From Pseudomonadota bacterium (GTDB lineage Bacteria; Pseudomonadota; Gammaproteobacteria; Burkholderiales; Gallionellaceae), in NCBI GenBank assembly GCA_021782995.1, contig JAJXUI010000024.1, positions 1 to 44,638 of the forward strand: a stretch of 44,638 nucleotides of DNA, in the 5' to 3' direction. Below are positions 17,531-26,432 of this stretch, one piece after another (the first letter of the stretch is position 1; each line of letters starts with the position of its first letter). The notes below the pieces were generated by a model, which was not told the origin of the DNA, searched no databases, and saw only the letters and a list, made by a program, of their open reading frames with translations. The position numbers and the translations under genes are program-made.

Positions 17531-17616
17531 AGAAATTGAATAACCGGCCTTTACAACCATGATTCAGGACTTGCTCAAAGTCCGAGCATTTTTGTCGGGT
17601 ATGAATTTCAACAGAG

Positions 17617-17634
17617 ATTGCCTGAAAAGGCAAT
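17617..17634. other. Perfect hairpin with GAAA loop
   Basis: ATTGCCT-GAAA-AGGCAAT is a perfect 7-bp stem with a four-base loop, without a T-run in either direction. It may be part of a structured leader or small RNA. Confidence 0.5.
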
Positions 17635-17722
17635 ATTCTGATAAGCACGAATCCAATTTTGATTGAGACCTTAAAGGCCGTGCAAACTCAGCATTTTGTA
17701 TCAGGGCTTATACAAAACCAAT

Positions 17723-17744
17723 ATTAATTAATGAGTTAATTAAT
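17723..17744. promoter_or_regulatory. Perfect 9-bp inverted repeat upstream of the mto cluster
   Basis: ATTAATTAA-TGAG-TTAATTAAT is a perfect 9+4+9 inverted repeat ending 114 bases before the mtoD-like start. It has the shape of an operator for a dimeric regulator; no regulator is identified. Confidence 0.5.
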
Positions 17745-17858
17745 CGGGTATTCAGTGCCAAAAGTATGAATGCCGATAATTAAGGTATACAGTGGCAAAA
17801 AATGCGGATACGCATTTCTAGCTGGCAAATTGGGTTCCGGATGACAGGGAGAAAAATA

Positions 17859-18200
17859 ATGAAAGTGATCTTTAAATGTATTTGTGCAATTTCATGTCTT
17901 GCGGTGCTTGTGTTACCCGAGATATCTCAGGCAATGGATGCGGAGGCTGCGAAAATTCTGGCAAAACACAATAATTGCCTGTTGTGTCATGGCACGGACA
18001 GGGAGAAGGTCGGACCTGCCTTTCACCAGATTGCTGCCAAATACAAAGGTAATGCGCAAGCTGAAGCAAAGCTGATCAATCATCTGACCTCCGGTGAGCC
18101 GGCAAAGTTTCCGGATGGCCATACCCAGCCGCATATGATCATCAATACGACAGACAAGGCTGAGTTGAAAAATCTGGTGGACTGGATACTTTCCCTTTGA
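17859..18200 (+). CDS. mtoD: Periplasmic monoheme cytochrome c (MtoD-like)
   Basis: The 113-residue protein has a signal peptide (residues 1-25, ending SQA) and one heme site CLLCH at 40-44. A late methionine (M93 in QPHMII) is a likely axial ligand, as in class I cytochromes. ATG 17859 is chosen because AGGGAG lies eight bases upstream. The gene directly precedes the decaheme and porin genes. In Sideroxydans a small monoheme cytochrome named MtoD is encoded beside mtoA and is thought to carry electrons in the periplasm. The name is assigned by size, heme count and position. Confidence 0.85.
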   Translation: MKVIFKCICAISCLAVLVLPEISQAMDAEAAKILAKHNNCLLCHGTDREKVGPAFHQIAAKYKGNAQAEAKLINHLTSGEPAKFPDGHTQPHMIINTTDKAELKNLVDWILSL

Positions 18201-18260
18201 TTGTGGGAGCGTGTGCAGCCTTGAGTCTTGGCAACTACATAAGATCAATCGGGTGAAAAT

Positions 18261-19358
18261 ATGAAATTCAGCTTAAGAACATTGCTGTTATCAGTATGCT
18301 TGACGGGCGCTTCGCTTTATTCGGCAGGTAGCATGGCTGAGGCGACTGCTGCTATGCAAGGTGAAGCGCTTGCAACGAGTAGCGTGCCAGCTGTGCAACC
18401 AGATGCGGGGGGAGCGTCGGTGACGTCGCCTGATTTGAAAATGCCGGCTGCAAGCAAGTTGCCGGATATGGGAGAGACACCGGCCTTGGGCTCGCCTGCG
18501 CAAATTCGTACGAAGCGCGACACCGTGTGCACGCGCTGTCATGATGAAAATTCTGCAACGCCTGTATTGTCTTTGTATCAGACTGCGCACGGCGTGAAAG
18601 CCGATCCGCGCACACCGGCCTGCCAGTCCTGTCATGGCGAAAGCCTGAAGCATCTGGCAGGCGATTCTGGTGCCAGCAAGCGGCCTGCGCCTGATGTGGT
18701 GTTCAAGAAAGGCGCTTATCCTGCATCTGATGCGCATTTGCGCAGCGAGCAATGCGAGACTTGTCACAAGGGAGGCAATCGCACGCACTGGTTGGGGAGC
18801 CAGCATGAAAGCAATCAGATTGCTTGCAATGATTGCCATACCAACCACAGCCCAGTCGACAAGGTGCGCGACAGGAAACTGCAGCCTGGTGTGTGCTTTA
18901 CTTGCCACAAGGAACAGCAGGCAGATACCCACAAGATTTCTACGCATCCGATTGATGCCGGCAAGATGGCCTGTTCGGATTGCCACAACCCGCATGGGTC
19001 AGCAGGACCGAAATTGCTGAAGAAAAACACCGTGGTGGAAACCTGCTACACCTGCCATGCCGAGAAACGCGGTCCCTTCCTGTTCGAACATCAGCCGGTT
19101 ACAGAGGATTGCACCAATTGTCATACGCCGCATGGTTCGAATATTTCGCCTTTGCTTAAAACTCGTCCGCCATTCATGTGCCAGGAGTGCCATGACGGTA
19201 CGCATGCCAGTGGAACGCCGGTTGGCCCCAATGCCGGCGGCAACCAGGCGGGCCTGACCAGTAATCCAAGTGCCAACAATGTGGGCGCGGGATGCCTGAA
19301 CTGTCACAGGCAGATACACGGCTCCAACAGCCCGGCGGGCGGATACCTCCAGCGTTAA
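18261..19358 (+). CDS. mtoA: Periplasmic decaheme c-type cytochrome (MtoA/MtrA family)
   Basis: The 365-residue protein has a signal peptide (about 1-26), a proline/alanine-rich linker to residue 80, then ten CXXCH heme sites at residues 90, 121, 165, 189, 212, 238, 262, 284, 307 and 345, exactly the MtrA/MtoA/PioA/DmsE number. Such cytochromes sit inside an outer-membrane barrel and form a wire across the membrane. In iron oxidisers MtoA takes electrons from extracellular Fe(II). The linker before the first heme is longer than in compact MtrA forms. The next gene is the barrel partner. No MtrC/OmcA-type surface cytochrome gene is adjacent, which favours the oxidising (Mto/Pio) rather than the reducing (Mtr) role. 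Confidence 0.93.
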   Translation: MKFSLRTLLLSVCLTGASLYSAGSMAEATAAMQGEALATSSVPAVQPDAGGASVTSPDLKMPAASKLPDMGETPALGSPAQIRTKRDTVCTRCHDENSATPVLSLYQTAHGVKADPRTPACQSCHGESLKHLAGDSGASKRPAPDVVFKKGAYPASDAHLRSEQCETCHKGGNRTHWLGSQHESNQIACNDCHTNHSPVDKVRDRKLQPGVCFTCHKEQQADTHKISTHPIDAGKMACSDCHNPHGSAGPKLLKKNTVVETCYTCHAEKRGPFLFEHQPVTEDCTNCHTPHGSNISPLLKTRPPFMCQECHDGTHASGTPVGPNAGGNQAGLTSNPSANNVGAGCLNCHRQIHGSNSPAGGYLQR

Positions 19359-19379
19359 TCACGAATACGGGAGAAGAAG

Positions 19380-21671
19380 ATGAGAATTTACAAACAAGGC
19401 GTCAAAACAAGTGTGCTGTTTCTGGCAATACAGAGCGCCCTGGCAGCCATGTTCGCATTGCCCGCATTGGCGGATGAAGAGGATATGGCTGCGCTGGTGT
19501 ACCCGGCCAGCTATCTGGATCTGGGGATGGGCACGGTGTCGAGCAGCTCGGCAAAGTTCGGCGAATATAACGGCATGAACAAAAATGGCGGGTTTATGGT
19601 CGGCGGTTTCAGTGTGCAGGGAGGCAATTCCTATGGTGACAATGTGGGGACTGCGCGCTGGCTGATCAAGGGCGATGACCTGGGATTGACCACGCGATCT
19701 TTCACTTCCAGTTACAAGAATCAGGGTTCCTGGTCGATTGGTCTGGGCTATGACGAGCTGCAGCATAATTTTACCGATACCTATCAGTCACCGTATCTGG
19801 GAAATATGGGGGGCAATTACTTTGTGCTCGCGCCGGGATTTGGCACAGCAGCCAACACCCGGACTTTGAGCGCGGGTCAACAGGCCTTGTTGTTGCCGGT
19901 GGATGTCTATACCAGCAGGAAGAATTCAAAGTTTACAGTCGGCGCCAACTTGAGTGCACAGTGGAGCATCATGTTTGACATCAATCATCTGGAGCAGGCC
20001 GGCGCCAAACTGCGAGCTTTCGGCTCGATGGCAGGCGGGGGGGCAACTGGCGAGGCGATTTCAATTCTTCCTGACCCGACGAACTATACAACAGACAATC
20101 TCAATCTCGCTTTGAACTGGCTTGGTGAAAAGGGCAGCATGACTGCTGCCTATGCGGGCTCCTATTTCAAGGATGCATATAACGCTGTATCTTTCCAGAC
20201 CTTTGCGGGTGCCAATAATATGCAAATCATGAGTACGGCACCCAGCAATGCTTTCCATCAGTTCAATCTGACGGGTGGATATGCTTTCTCCCAGGCAACA
20301 CGGCTGACTGCAGGTTACTCGTATGGCCGCACGACACAGAATGACGATTACGCTGTAGACAGTATTTCCATGGTCAGTGCCGCACCACGGAGTTCGGCGG
20401 ATGCTCTGGTTGTAACCACCCATGCCGATGTGAAGCTGACCAGCCAGGCTGCACGTAATCTGATGTTGTCTGCGATGGCCAGATATGATGAGCGGAATAA
20501 CAAGACAGAGTCGAATTTCTATTACTTCAATGCACTGGATGGCGCCGTTAACCATCAGGCCTATTTCCCCAATACGCCCTACAGCAATAGCAAAGGCCTC
20601 CTTGAGCTTGCAGGGGAATACAGATTGTCGTCAGACCAGCACCTGAAAGTAGCCTATGACAGGGAGTGGGTGAAGCGCTGGTGTGAAAATTACGCAGTGG
20701 GTGGACTTGGTACAAGCGCCAACTGGAATGGTAACAATACATACCCGGCTGGAACCAATTGTGTGGTTGCCCCCAGCAGCATTGAAGACAAGGTGGGGGC
20801 GAGTTACCGCATGAGGGCCTCTGAGGTTGTCAATTTTCACCTCGGCTACTCATTGGCTAAGCGCATGACGGCATCCGATTCGAATGCAATTACGGCGCGT
20901 ATCGGCTTGAATGGTAATGACCCGAGCCTGCCTGCATCGCAGCAGATCATGGGCCTGAATGCGGGTGATTTTCCGGGGTTCTATCCGGCCTTTGATGCCA
21001 CCCGTACTGAACAAATAGCCAAGGCGGGATTGAACTGGCAAACCAGCGAAAAGCTGTCCATGGGGCTTCTGGGGCGCATTACTGAAGATAAATACGATAA
21101 TTCCTACTATGGTGTGCAAAATGGCCACTCCTGGAGCCTGAGTCTTGACAGTTCCTATAGCTACAGTGAGAACGCCTCGGTATCTGTCTATGCGACACAG
21201 CAGCAACAACAGCATGTGATGACGGATTTCCGTTCATCAACGACTGGCAGCTGGACTGATACTTTGCAAAATGAAGATACAACATTCGGGGTGGGTGGCA
21301 GGCAGAATGGCCTGGCCAATTCCAGACTTGAGCTGACTGAGGATATGACCTATAGCATGGCAAATGCCCAATATGGAACAGTGTTGAATTACACCTCAAC
21401 GCCTGCTTGTAGCAGCTCGACCCAGTTAACTTGCGGAGCGCTGCCACCGATCAAGAATAACGTGCTGCAGTTCAAGCTGACCGGAAAATACAAGTTGAGC
21501 AAGGCATCCAGGCTGTCGCTGGGATATATTTTCCAGCAAATGGAAAGCAGCGATTACTACTATAACGGTCTGCAATATGGCTTTACCCCCACCAGGCTGA
21601 TGGCTACCAATCAGCAGGCACCCAATTACACGGTGAATGTACTGGCGGCGGCCTATTCGTTCAATTTCTGA
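19380..21671 (+). CDS. mtoB: Outer-membrane beta-barrel of the decaheme conduit (MtoB/MtrB/PioB family)
   Basis: The 763-residue protein has a signal peptide ending at ALA (about residue 31). Alternating hydrophobic/polar strands, aromatic-rich turns and a C-terminus ending in phenylalanine (AAAYSFNF) are typical of outer-membrane barrels. It should hold the MtoA cytochrome in the outer membrane. The N-terminal CXXC motif of Shewanella MtrB is absent. The few cysteines occur in widely spaced pairs in presumed loops (for example the WCENY...TNC and PAC...LTC segments). GGGAGAAG precedes ATG 19380. A strong terminator follows. Confidence 0.9.
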   Translation: MRIYKQGVKTSVLFLAIQSALAAMFALPALADEEDMAALVYPASYLDLGMGTVSSSSAKFGEYNGMNKNGGFMVGGFSVQGGNSYGDNVGTARWLIKGDDLGLTTRSFTSSYKNQGSWSIGLGYDELQHNFTDTYQSPYLGNMGGNYFVLAPGFGTAANTRTLSAGQQALLLPVDVYTSRKNSKFTVGANLSAQWSIMFDINHLEQAGAKLRAFGSMAGGGATGEAISILPDPTNYTTDNLNLALNWLGEKGSMTAAYAGSYFKDAYNAVSFQTFAGANNMQIMSTAPSNAFHQFNLTGGYAFSQATRLTAGYSYGRTTQNDDYAVDSISMVSAAPRSSADALVVTTHADVKLTSQAARNLMLSAMARYDERNNKTESNFYYFNALDGAVNHQAYFPNTPYSNSKGLLELAGEYRLSSDQHLKVAYDREWVKRWCENYAVGGLGTSANWNGNNTYPAGTNCVVAPSSIEDKVGASYRMRASEVVNFHLGYSLAKRMTASDSNAITARIGLNGNDPSLPASQQIMGLNAGDFPGFYPAFDATRTEQIAKAGLNWQTSEKLSMGLLGRITEDKYDNSYYGVQNGHSWSLSLDSSYSYSENASVSVYATQQQQQHVMTDFRSSTTGSWTDTLQNEDTTFGVGGRQNGLANSRLELTEDMTYSMANAQYGTVLNYTSTPACSSSTQLTCGALPPIKNNVLQFKLTGKYKLSKASRLSLGYIFQQMESSDYYYNGLQYGFTPTRLMATNQQAPNYTVNVLAAAYSFNF

Positions 21672-21692
21672 GTCAAAATATATTCATATGTA

Positions 21693-21720
21693 ATCAGGGC
21701 ACTTCGGTGCCCTGATTTAT
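21693..21720 (+). terminator. Intrinsic terminator of the mto cluster
   Basis: A perfect 10-bp stem ATCAGGGCAC / GTGCCCTGAT with a TTCG tetraloop is followed by TTATTTG. It ends the mtoDAB transcript and separates it from the fumarase gene. Confidence 0.88.
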
Positions 21721-21817
21721 TTGCGGTTATGATTGCCATGGCATTATCTGGCAAGGCATTTGACGCTATATGCAGCTGCTTTCATAATCGGTCAATTTCC
21801 AAATATCAAGGTGTGAC

Positions 21818-23338
21818 ATGAACACAATACGTCAACAGGACTTTATCGACAGCATTGCAGATGCCTTGCAGTTTATCTCCTATTATCATCCTGCCGATTT
21901 CATCAAGGCACTGGCGGACGCGTATCAGAAAGAGGAATCGCCCGCCGCCAAAGATGCAATGGCGCAAATTCTCAGCAATTCAAAGATGAGTGCGCAAGGG
22001 CGCCGTCCGGTGTGTCAGGATACCGGCATCGTGGTGGCATTTGTGCGTATCGGCATGGAGGTACGCTGGGAGGGGGCGACGATGACAGTATCGGAGATGG
22101 TCAATGCGGGCGTGAGCAAGGGCTATCTCAACCCTGATAATGTGCTGCGTGCATCGGTGGTGGCCGATCCGGCGGGCAAGCGCCAGAATACCGGCGATAA
22201 TTCGCCTGCGGTAGTACATATCGAGCTGGTGCCGGGTAATAAGGTGGATGTGCGCATTGGTGCCAAGGGAGGGGGCTCGGAAAACAAGGCGCGCTTTGCG
22301 ATGCTGAATCCGAGCGATGATGTGGTGGAATGGGTGGTTAACCAGCTGCCGGGCATGGGAGCGGGCTGGTGTCCGCCTGGCATGCTGGGCATAGGCATAG
22401 GCGGCACCGCGGAAAAGGCGATGGTGCTGGCGAAGGAATCGCTGATGGAGCACATCGACATGGCCGAACTGAAACAGCGCGGCCCTGCCAACAGATTGGA
22501 GGAATTGCGCATCGAAATCTTTGATCGCGTGAATGCTTTAGGTATAGGCGCGCAGGGATTGGGTGGGTTGACTACCGTGCTGGATGTGAAGATCCTCGAC
22601 TATCCCACCCATGCCGCTTCCAAGCCGGTGGCGATGATTCCCAATTGCGCGGCCACACGTCATGTACATTTCGAGCTGGATGGTTCAGGGGTTGAGCAAT
22701 TCACGCCGCCCAAGCTTGAGGACTACCCTGATATTCACTGGCAGCCGGCAAAGGATGCTCGCCGTGTGAATCTCGATACCGTCACCAAATCGGAGATCGC
22801 CAGCTGGCAGCCAGGTGAAACCATCTTGCTGTCCGGCAAGTTGCTCACCGGACGCGATGCTGCACACAAGCGCATTGTCGACATGCTGGCCAACGGCGAA
22901 AAACTGCCGGTGGATTTCACAGGACGGTTTATCTATTACGTGGGTCCGGTCGATCCGGTGCGCGATGAAGTGGTGGGTCCTGCAGGTCCCACGACTGCAA
23001 CACGCATGGATAAATTCACCGAGACCATGCTGGCACAGACCGGACTGATCGGCATGGTGGGCAAGGCCGAACGTGGCAAGACAGGTATCGAGGCAATCAA
23101 GAAGCATCAGGCGGTGTATCTCATTGCCGTAGGTGGTGCGGCCTATCTGGTAGCCAAGGCCATCAAGAAGTCGCGTGTGGCTGCGTTTGCCGACCTTGGC
23201 ATGGAGGCGATCTATGAGTTCGAAGTACAGGACATGCCGGTGACGGTGGCGGTGGATAGTCGGGGCTCATCAGTGCATGAAGCCGGCCCGGCGGAATGGA
23301 AGAGCCGGATTGCCGTGATACCGGTGAAAGTAGTGTGA
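21818..23338 (+). CDS. Class I fumarate hydratase (iron-sulfur type)
   Basis: The 506-residue protein is a single-chain class I fumarase with both the alpha and beta regions. The three cysteines that bind the 4Fe-4S cluster are in RRPVCQDTG (C66), GAGWCPPG (C185) and PNCAATRH (C277). The C-terminal half has the GPVDP, GPTTATRMDKF and VDSRG patterns. It interconverts fumarate and malate in the citric-acid cycle. AAGGTGTG lies before ATG 21818. It is separated from mtoB by a terminator, so it is not part of that operon. Confidence 0.95.
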   Translation: MNTIRQQDFIDSIADALQFISYYHPADFIKALADAYQKEESPAAKDAMAQILSNSKMSAQGRRPVCQDTGIVVAFVRIGMEVRWEGATMTVSEMVNAGVSKGYLNPDNVLRASVVADPAGKRQNTGDNSPAVVHIELVPGNKVDVRIGAKGGGSENKARFAMLNPSDDVVEWVVNQLPGMGAGWCPPGMLGIGIGGTAEKAMVLAKESLMEHIDMAELKQRGPANRLEELRIEIFDRVNALGIGAQGLGGLTTVLDVKILDYPTHAASKPVAMIPNCAATRHVHFELDGSGVEQFTPPKLEDYPDIHWQPAKDARRVNLDTVTKSEIASWQPGETILLSGKLLTGRDAAHKRIVDMLANGEKLPVDFTGRFIYYVGPVDPVRDEVVGPAGPTTATRMDKFTETMLAQTGLIGMVGKAERGKTGIEAIKKHQAVYLIAVGGAAYLVAKAIKKSRVAAFADLGMEAIYEFEVQDMPVTVAVDSRGSSVHEAGPAEWKSRIAVIPVKVV

Positions 23339-23462
23339 GGAAGTTAACGTCTTCCAGAATGCATTGGAATTGAAAATTCTTTGAGAATGGATTTCTCCAC
23401 GCAATTAGACTATGATTGCGGCCCTTTCCGGTTATTGCCGGAATGATGAAATTATCAGTTTT

Positions 23463-23558
23463 GGCGGGTCTCCCCGCATTGCACTTTGGTGAACCTGGTC
23501 AGGTCCGGAAGGAAGCAGCCACAGCCAAGCGGTGCAAGTGCCGGGGTTCAGGCTCGCC
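23463..23558 (+). ncRNA. ffs: 4.5S RNA (bacterial signal recognition particle RNA)
   Basis: The conserved core GGTCAGGTCCGGAAGGAAGC at 23498-23517 is the SRP tetraloop/Ffh-binding region. The ends pair (GGCGGGTCT with AGGCTCGCC) to close the long hairpin, giving about 96 nt. It lies directly before dnaX, a common position in proteobacteria, and is followed by a strong terminator. Confidence 0.95.
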
Positions 23559-23566
23559 TCCTATAC

Positions 23567-23596
23567 AAAAGGCGCCTGTGGGCGCCTTTTTCTTTT
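23567..23596 (+). terminator. Intrinsic terminator of 4.5S RNA
   Basis: A perfect stem AAAAGGCGCC / GGCGCCTTTT with a TGTG loop is followed by TCTTTT. Confidence 0.93.
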
Positions 23597-23721
23597 CTGA
23601 TCCACTCTTATGCTGCGGGAAACCCCTGTATCGAATCGTGCTAGAATGCGCAAAGTTTATGCAGCCCCGCATGGCGATAGCCATTCATTCCTAACCACTT
23701 GATTAAATTAAATTTAATATC

Positions 23722-25413
23722 TTGTCAGCAACCTCGGTTTTAGCGCGCAAGTGGCGTCCACGTAATTTTGCCCAGTTGGCCGGGCAGGAGCATGTCGTCC
23801 AGGCATTGAGCAATGCCCTGGCGCAGAACCGTTTGCATCATGCCTATCTGTTTACCGGCACCCGCGGTGTGGGCAAGACAACCATTGCACGTATTTTTGC
23901 GAAATCTCTGAATTGTGAAACCGGTGTGACCGCGACACCGTGCGGGCAGTGTTCGGCCTGTACCGAAATCGACAGCGGCAGGTTTATAGACCTGATTGAA
24001 CTGGACGCGGCTTCCAACACGCAGGTGGACAGCATGCGCGAGCTGCTGGAAAGTGCCTTGTATGCACCGACAAGTGGCCGCTACAAGGTCTATATCATCG
24101 ACGAAGTACACATGCTGTCGAAATCGGCCTTCAATGCGATGCTGAAGACGCTGGAAGAACCACCCGCACATGTGAAATTCATCCTGGCGACAACTGATCC
24201 GCAGAAAATTCCGGTGACGGTGCTGTCGCGCTGCCTGCAATTCAACCTGAAGCAGTTGCCGCCGGCATTGATCCTGAAGCACCTGCAATATGTGCTGGAG
24301 CAGGAAAACATTCCTTTTGAGCCGGGAGCGCTGAATCTGGTGGCACGCGCTGCACAGGGCAGCATGCGGGATGCCCTGAGCCTGATGGACCAGGCGATAG
24401 CCTATTCCGATTCCCGGGTGCTGGAAGCCACCGTGCGCAATATGCTGGGCACGATAGATCAGGGCTACTTGTTCAATCTGTTGCAGACGCTGCATGCGCA
24501 GGATGGCGCGGGGCTATTGAAAATTGCCGATGACATGGCGCTGCGCAGCATGTCATTTGAATCGGCGTTGCAGGACCTGGCGTCACTGCTGCACAAATTG
24601 GCGTTATTGCAGACTATCCCTGCCGCTGTGGCGGAAGATGATCCAGACCGCACTCGCTTGCTGGAACTCGCACAACAGTTTTCTGCCGAAGAAATTCAGC
24701 TGTTTTACCAGATTGCAATCCACGGCCGCAATGAAATCAATTTTGCGCCGGATGAATATGCGGGATTCACGATGAGCTTGCTGCGCATGCTGGCCTTCAA
24801 GCCGATGGGGAGTGCAACGCCGGTTGGTGCTAGCCCTTCCTCGCAGGGCCAGTCAGTGCCAACGGTGAAACCGACAGCAGCAAAACCGGCTGCCTCGTCT
24901 AAAGTTTCTGCAAGCCAGCCAGTGGTGGATGCAAAGCCTTTTGGTGAGGAGGCAATCGAGCTGGCAATGCCGGCAAAAGTTGTCGAGCAGCCCATGCCGG
25001 CAAGCAGGCCTGTTGCGGGTGGCAAGCTGGACTGGAATGTATTGCTGAGCCAGCTGACAGTACAGGGCATGGCGCGTGAGCTGGCAAAGAATTGTGTGCT
25101 GGAGAGCTTTGAAGACGGCAAGATGGTATTGCATGTCGAGCCCCAGCATAAACAGTTCATGAACAACAGGATTGCACAGGAAAAGTTGCAGGCTGCGCTG
25201 AGTGATTATTTTGCTCAACCGGTAAGAATCCAGCTGGTGCTGGGTAATGAGGCGGGTCAAGTTGCCACGCCTGCTGTGGTGGAGCGGCAGATCAGGCAGG
25301 ACAGGCATCAGGCTGCGGCTGATGCGATTGCGCAGGACCCCTTCGTGCGTGAGGCTCAAGCGCAGCTGGATGCGCAGATCGTGCAGGATTCAATCAAATA
25401 CTTGCAGGAATGA
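23722..25413 (+). CDS. dnaX: DNA polymerase III subunit gamma/tau
   Basis: The 563-residue protein starts SATSVLARKWRPRNFAQLAGQ, the DnaX signature. It has Walker A GTRGVGKTT, a four-cysteine zinc motif (C-x8-C-x2-C-x2-C region ending CSAC), DEVHMLSK and TTDPQKIP. The C-terminal third holds the tau-type extension with an Ala/Pro-rich linker. The start codon is TTG at 23722, with no ATG or GTG giving the family N-terminus and no clear ribosome binding site. No A-AAA-AAG slippery site for gamma production was seen. Confidence 0.95.
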   Translation: MSATSVLARKWRPRNFAQLAGQEHVVQALSNALAQNRLHHAYLFTGTRGVGKTTIARIFAKSLNCETGVTATPCGQCSACTEIDSGRFIDLIELDAASNTQVDSMRELLESALYAPTSGRYKVYIIDEVHMLSKSAFNAMLKTLEEPPAHVKFILATTDPQKIPVTVLSRCLQFNLKQLPPALILKHLQYVLEQENIPFEPGALNLVARAAQGSMRDALSLMDQAIAYSDSRVLEATVRNMLGTIDQGYLFNLLQTLHAQDGAGLLKIADDMALRSMSFESALQDLASLLHKLALLQTIPAAVAEDDPDRTRLLELAQQFSAEEIQLFYQIAIHGRNEINFAPDEYAGFTMSLLRMLAFKPMGSATPVGASPSSQGQSVPTVKPTAAKPAASSKVSASQPVVDAKPFGEEAIELAMPAKVVEQPMPASRPVAGGKLDWNVLLSQLTVQGMARELAKNCVLESFEDGKMVLHVEPQHKQFMNNRIAQEKLQAALSDYFAQPVRIQLVLGNEAGQVATPAVVERQIRQDRHQAAADAIAQDPFVREAQAQLDAQIVQDSIKYLQE

Positions 25414-25498
25414 TCTGTCAGGTTTTTGGATGGCAGCTGTAATTTCAAGAATTCGTAATTTCGGAAATTTATAATCAAAGTTGTACGGAGGAAGTAGC

Positions 25499-25822
25499 AT
25501 GATGAAAGGTGGACTGGGTGGCCTGATGAAACAGGCACAGCAGATGCAGGCCAATATGAAAAAGGCTCAGGACGAACTGGCCATGGTGGAAGTGGAAGGC
25601 CAGGCCGGTTCAGGCATGGTGAAGGTCACGATGACTTGCAATCACGATGTGAAGCGCGTTAAGCTGGATGATAGCGTGATGGATGATCGTGAGATGCTCG
25701 AGGATCTGATTACCGCAGCGCTGAACGATGCAGTGAAACAGGTGGCGGATACCACCAAGGCCAGGATGAGTGGCTTTACTGCCGGGCTCAACTTGCCGCC
25801 TGGAATGAATCTGCCATTCTGA
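25499..25822 (+). CDS. ybaB: YbaB/EbfC nucleoid-associated protein
   Basis: The 107-residue protein has [24 protein letters not shown], a helix typical of YbaB, followed by the small beta sheet, and ends in LPPGMNLPF. It binds DNA as a dimer. ATG 25499 (or the next ATG 25502) is chosen because GGAGG lies about seven bases upstream; the TTG at 25481 precedes that site. It sits in the usual dnaX-ybaB-recR order. Confidence 0.93.
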   Translation: MMKGGLGGLMKQAQQMQANMKKAQDELAMVEVEGQAGSGMVKVTMTCNHDVKRVKLDDSVMDDREMLEDLITAALNDAVKQVADTTKARMSGFTAGLNLPPGMNLPF

Positions 25823-25835
25823 TCCTGACGCAACC

Positions 25836-26432
25836 ATGAAAACCCCATCCAGCCTGGAGGCGCTGATTTCGGCATTGCGCGAATTGCCGGGCGTGGGGCC
25901 AAAATCTGCCCAGCGCATGGCTTACCATTTGCTGCAGCGAGATAAACCTGCGGCGATGCGACTTGCACATTCTTTGCAGCATGCGGTCGAGACGCTGCAT
26001 CACTGTGCCAAGTGCAATAATTTTTCCGAAGATGAAGTGTGCGAGATGTGCAGCTCTCACCGGCGTGATGCCAATCTGCTGTGTGTGGTGGAAATGCCGG
26101 CCGATCTGTTGATGATGGAGCAGGCGCAGTGTTACCAGGGAATGTATTACGTGTTGATGGGCAGACTGTCGCCGCTCGATGGCATCGGTGCACGTGAGTT
26201 GCATCTGGAGCGATTGGTGCGACGTGTGCAGGAGCATCCCTGCGAGGTGATACTCGCCACCAATTTCACGACAGAAGGCGAGGCGACAGCACATTACATT
26301 TCCACGCTGTTGCGTGCGCATGGCGCGAAGGTGACGCGAATTGCGCGAGGGCTGCCGGTGGGCGGCGAGCTGGAGCATGTGGATAGCGGTACACTGGCAC
26401 AGGCTGTGCTGGAAAGGCGGGAAATACCCTGA
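25836..26432 (+). CDS. recR: Recombination protein RecR
   Basis: The 198-residue protein has the family's helix-hairpin-helix start ([16 protein letters not shown]), a C4 zinc finger (CAKC...CEMC) and a TOPRIM domain ([13 protein letters not shown]). RecR works with RecF and RecO in gap repair, and recO is also in this window. Its TGA overlaps the next gene's ATG by one base. Confidence 0.96.
   Translation: MKTPSSLEALISALRELPGVGPKSAQRMAYHLLQRDKPAAMRLAHSLQHAVETLHHCAKCNNFSEDEVCEMCSSHRRDANLLCVVEMPADLLMMEQAQCYQGMYYVLMGRLSPLDGIGARELHLERLVRRVQEHPCEVILATNFTTEGEATAHYISTLLRAHGAKVTRIARGLPVGGELEHVDSGTLAQAVLERREIP

Larger units (their letters stand above)
17426..17858. other. Divergent control region between aminotransferase and mto cluster
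   Basis: The 433-bp AT-rich region has no supported gene. It holds a possible minus-strand terminator at 17511-17530, a GAAA-loop hairpin at 17617-17634 and a perfect inverted repeat at 17723-17744. Promoters for both directions must lie here, but no clear sigma-70 pair could be named. Confidence 0.7.

Noticed and set aside
21818-23338. Fumarase as part of the electron-transfer operon
   Set aside because: A strong terminator and about 145 bases separate it from mtoB, and it is a normal citric-acid-cycle enzyme.
23381-23416. Promoter for 4.5S RNA from TTGAGA and TATGAT
   Set aside because: The spacing is 24 bases, too long for sigma-70, and no better pair was clear.
23416-23694. Open frames across the 4.5S RNA region on both strands
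   Set aside because: The sequence is the conserved SRP RNA and its terminator; the frames are by-products.
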